Assembly (NCBI GenBank): GCA_048549915.1
Contig: JBLYYE010000002.1
Location: 1-41,668 of the forward strand
Reading direction: 5' to 3'
DNA: 41,668 nt
DNA from: LSUCC0057 sp048549915
Lineage (GTDB): Bacteria > Pseudomonadota > Gammaproteobacteria > Pseudomonadales > Porticoccaceae
Of the stretch, positions 41,575 to 41,668 are shown one piece after another (positions within the stretch are counted from its first letter, which is position 1; each line of letters starts with the position of its first letter). The translations under genes were made by a program, and so were the position numbers. The notes beneath the pieces were generated by a model. The model did no database searches. It was not told the origin of the DNA and saw only the letters and a list, made by a program, of their open reading frames with translations.

Positions 41575-41668
41575 TTACTCTACGATCTTAGCAACGACGC
41601 CAGCACCCACGGTGCGGCCGCCTTCACGGATAGCAAAGCGCAGACCTTCTTCCATCGCAATCGGGTGG
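41575..41668 (-). CDS. tuf: Elongation factor Tu, C-terminal end (cut by window edge)
   Basis: The last 31 residues only: HPIAMEEGLRFAIREGGRTV followed by GAGVVAKIVE and a stop. This is the invariant end of EF-Tu domain 3, which binds aminoacyl-tRNA. The gene sits just upstream of rpsJ, the usual place of tufA at the end of the str operon. The rest lies right of the window. Confidence 0.96.
   Translation of the reverse strand, partial: HPIAMEEGLRFAIREGGRTVGAGVVAKIVE

Noticed and set aside
1..41668. tRNA, rRNA, CRISPR arrays, IS elements, integrases or att sites
   Set aside because: Read through both strands without finding tRNA-like T-loops, regularly spaced repeats, transposase or recombinase motifs, or flanking direct repeats.

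Overview
The window is a chromosomal segment from a gammaproteobacterium. Three conserved gene orders show this: miaB-ybeZ-ybeY-corC-lnt followed by leuS-lptE-holA; amgK-murU divergent from lptD-surA-pdxA-rsmA-apaG-apaH; and the complete S10-spc-alpha ribosomal protein cluster next to tuf. The amgK/murU pair next to lptD is the Pseudomonas-like arrangement and is absent from enterobacteria. A TonB-dependent receptor beside a DUF3604 protein, plus a solo sulfotransferase, would fit a marine heterotroph of the Cellvibrionales type (OM60/NOR5, SAR92, Porticoccus-like). That placement is inference only.

Layout. Positions 1-1310 hold the 5' end of a family 2 glycosyltransferase and a sulfotransferase, the edge of a possible surface-glycan locus, closed by a strong bidirectional terminator. 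Positions 1319-5868 hold a TonB-dependent receptor and a divergent secreted DUF3604 protein, separated by 266 bp with two perfect palindromes. Positions 5960-8126 hold a class Ic aspartate-type aminotransferase, a small lipoprotein cytochrome c and a DUF1820 protein. Positions 8253-18633 form a rightward housekeeping block: miaB (tRNA modification), ybeZ/ybeY (RNA maturation), corC, lnt (lipoprotein acylation), a secreted peroxiredoxin, leuS, lptE (LPS export) and holA (clamp loader). Positions 18630-20705 hold a leftward operon of amgK, murU and a VanZ-like membrane protein (peptidoglycan recycling). Positions 20822-27667 are the rightward lptD operon, ended by a second bidirectional terminator. 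From 27726 to the right edge all genes run leftward: tuf (partial), then rpsJ through rpmC/rpsQ (S10 operon), rplN through secY/rpmJ (spc) and rpsM through rplQ (alpha).

How the genes fit together. Envelope biogenesis is the theme of the centre: Lnt matures lipoproteins, of which LptE is one; LptE plugs the LptD barrel; SurA chaperones LptD; AmgK/MurU recycle wall sugars to UDP-MurNAc. The right third is the translation core and RNA polymerase alpha. No tRNA, rRNA, CRISPR array, IS element, integrase or frameshifted gene was found, and no gene-free stretch exceeds 300 bp. I see no convincing undescribed multi-gene system. The most interesting signals are regulatory: palindromes upstream of the DUF3604 and aminotransferase genes, a very short S10 leader, and folded RNA segments in the tuf-rpsJ and rpsJ-rplC gaps.
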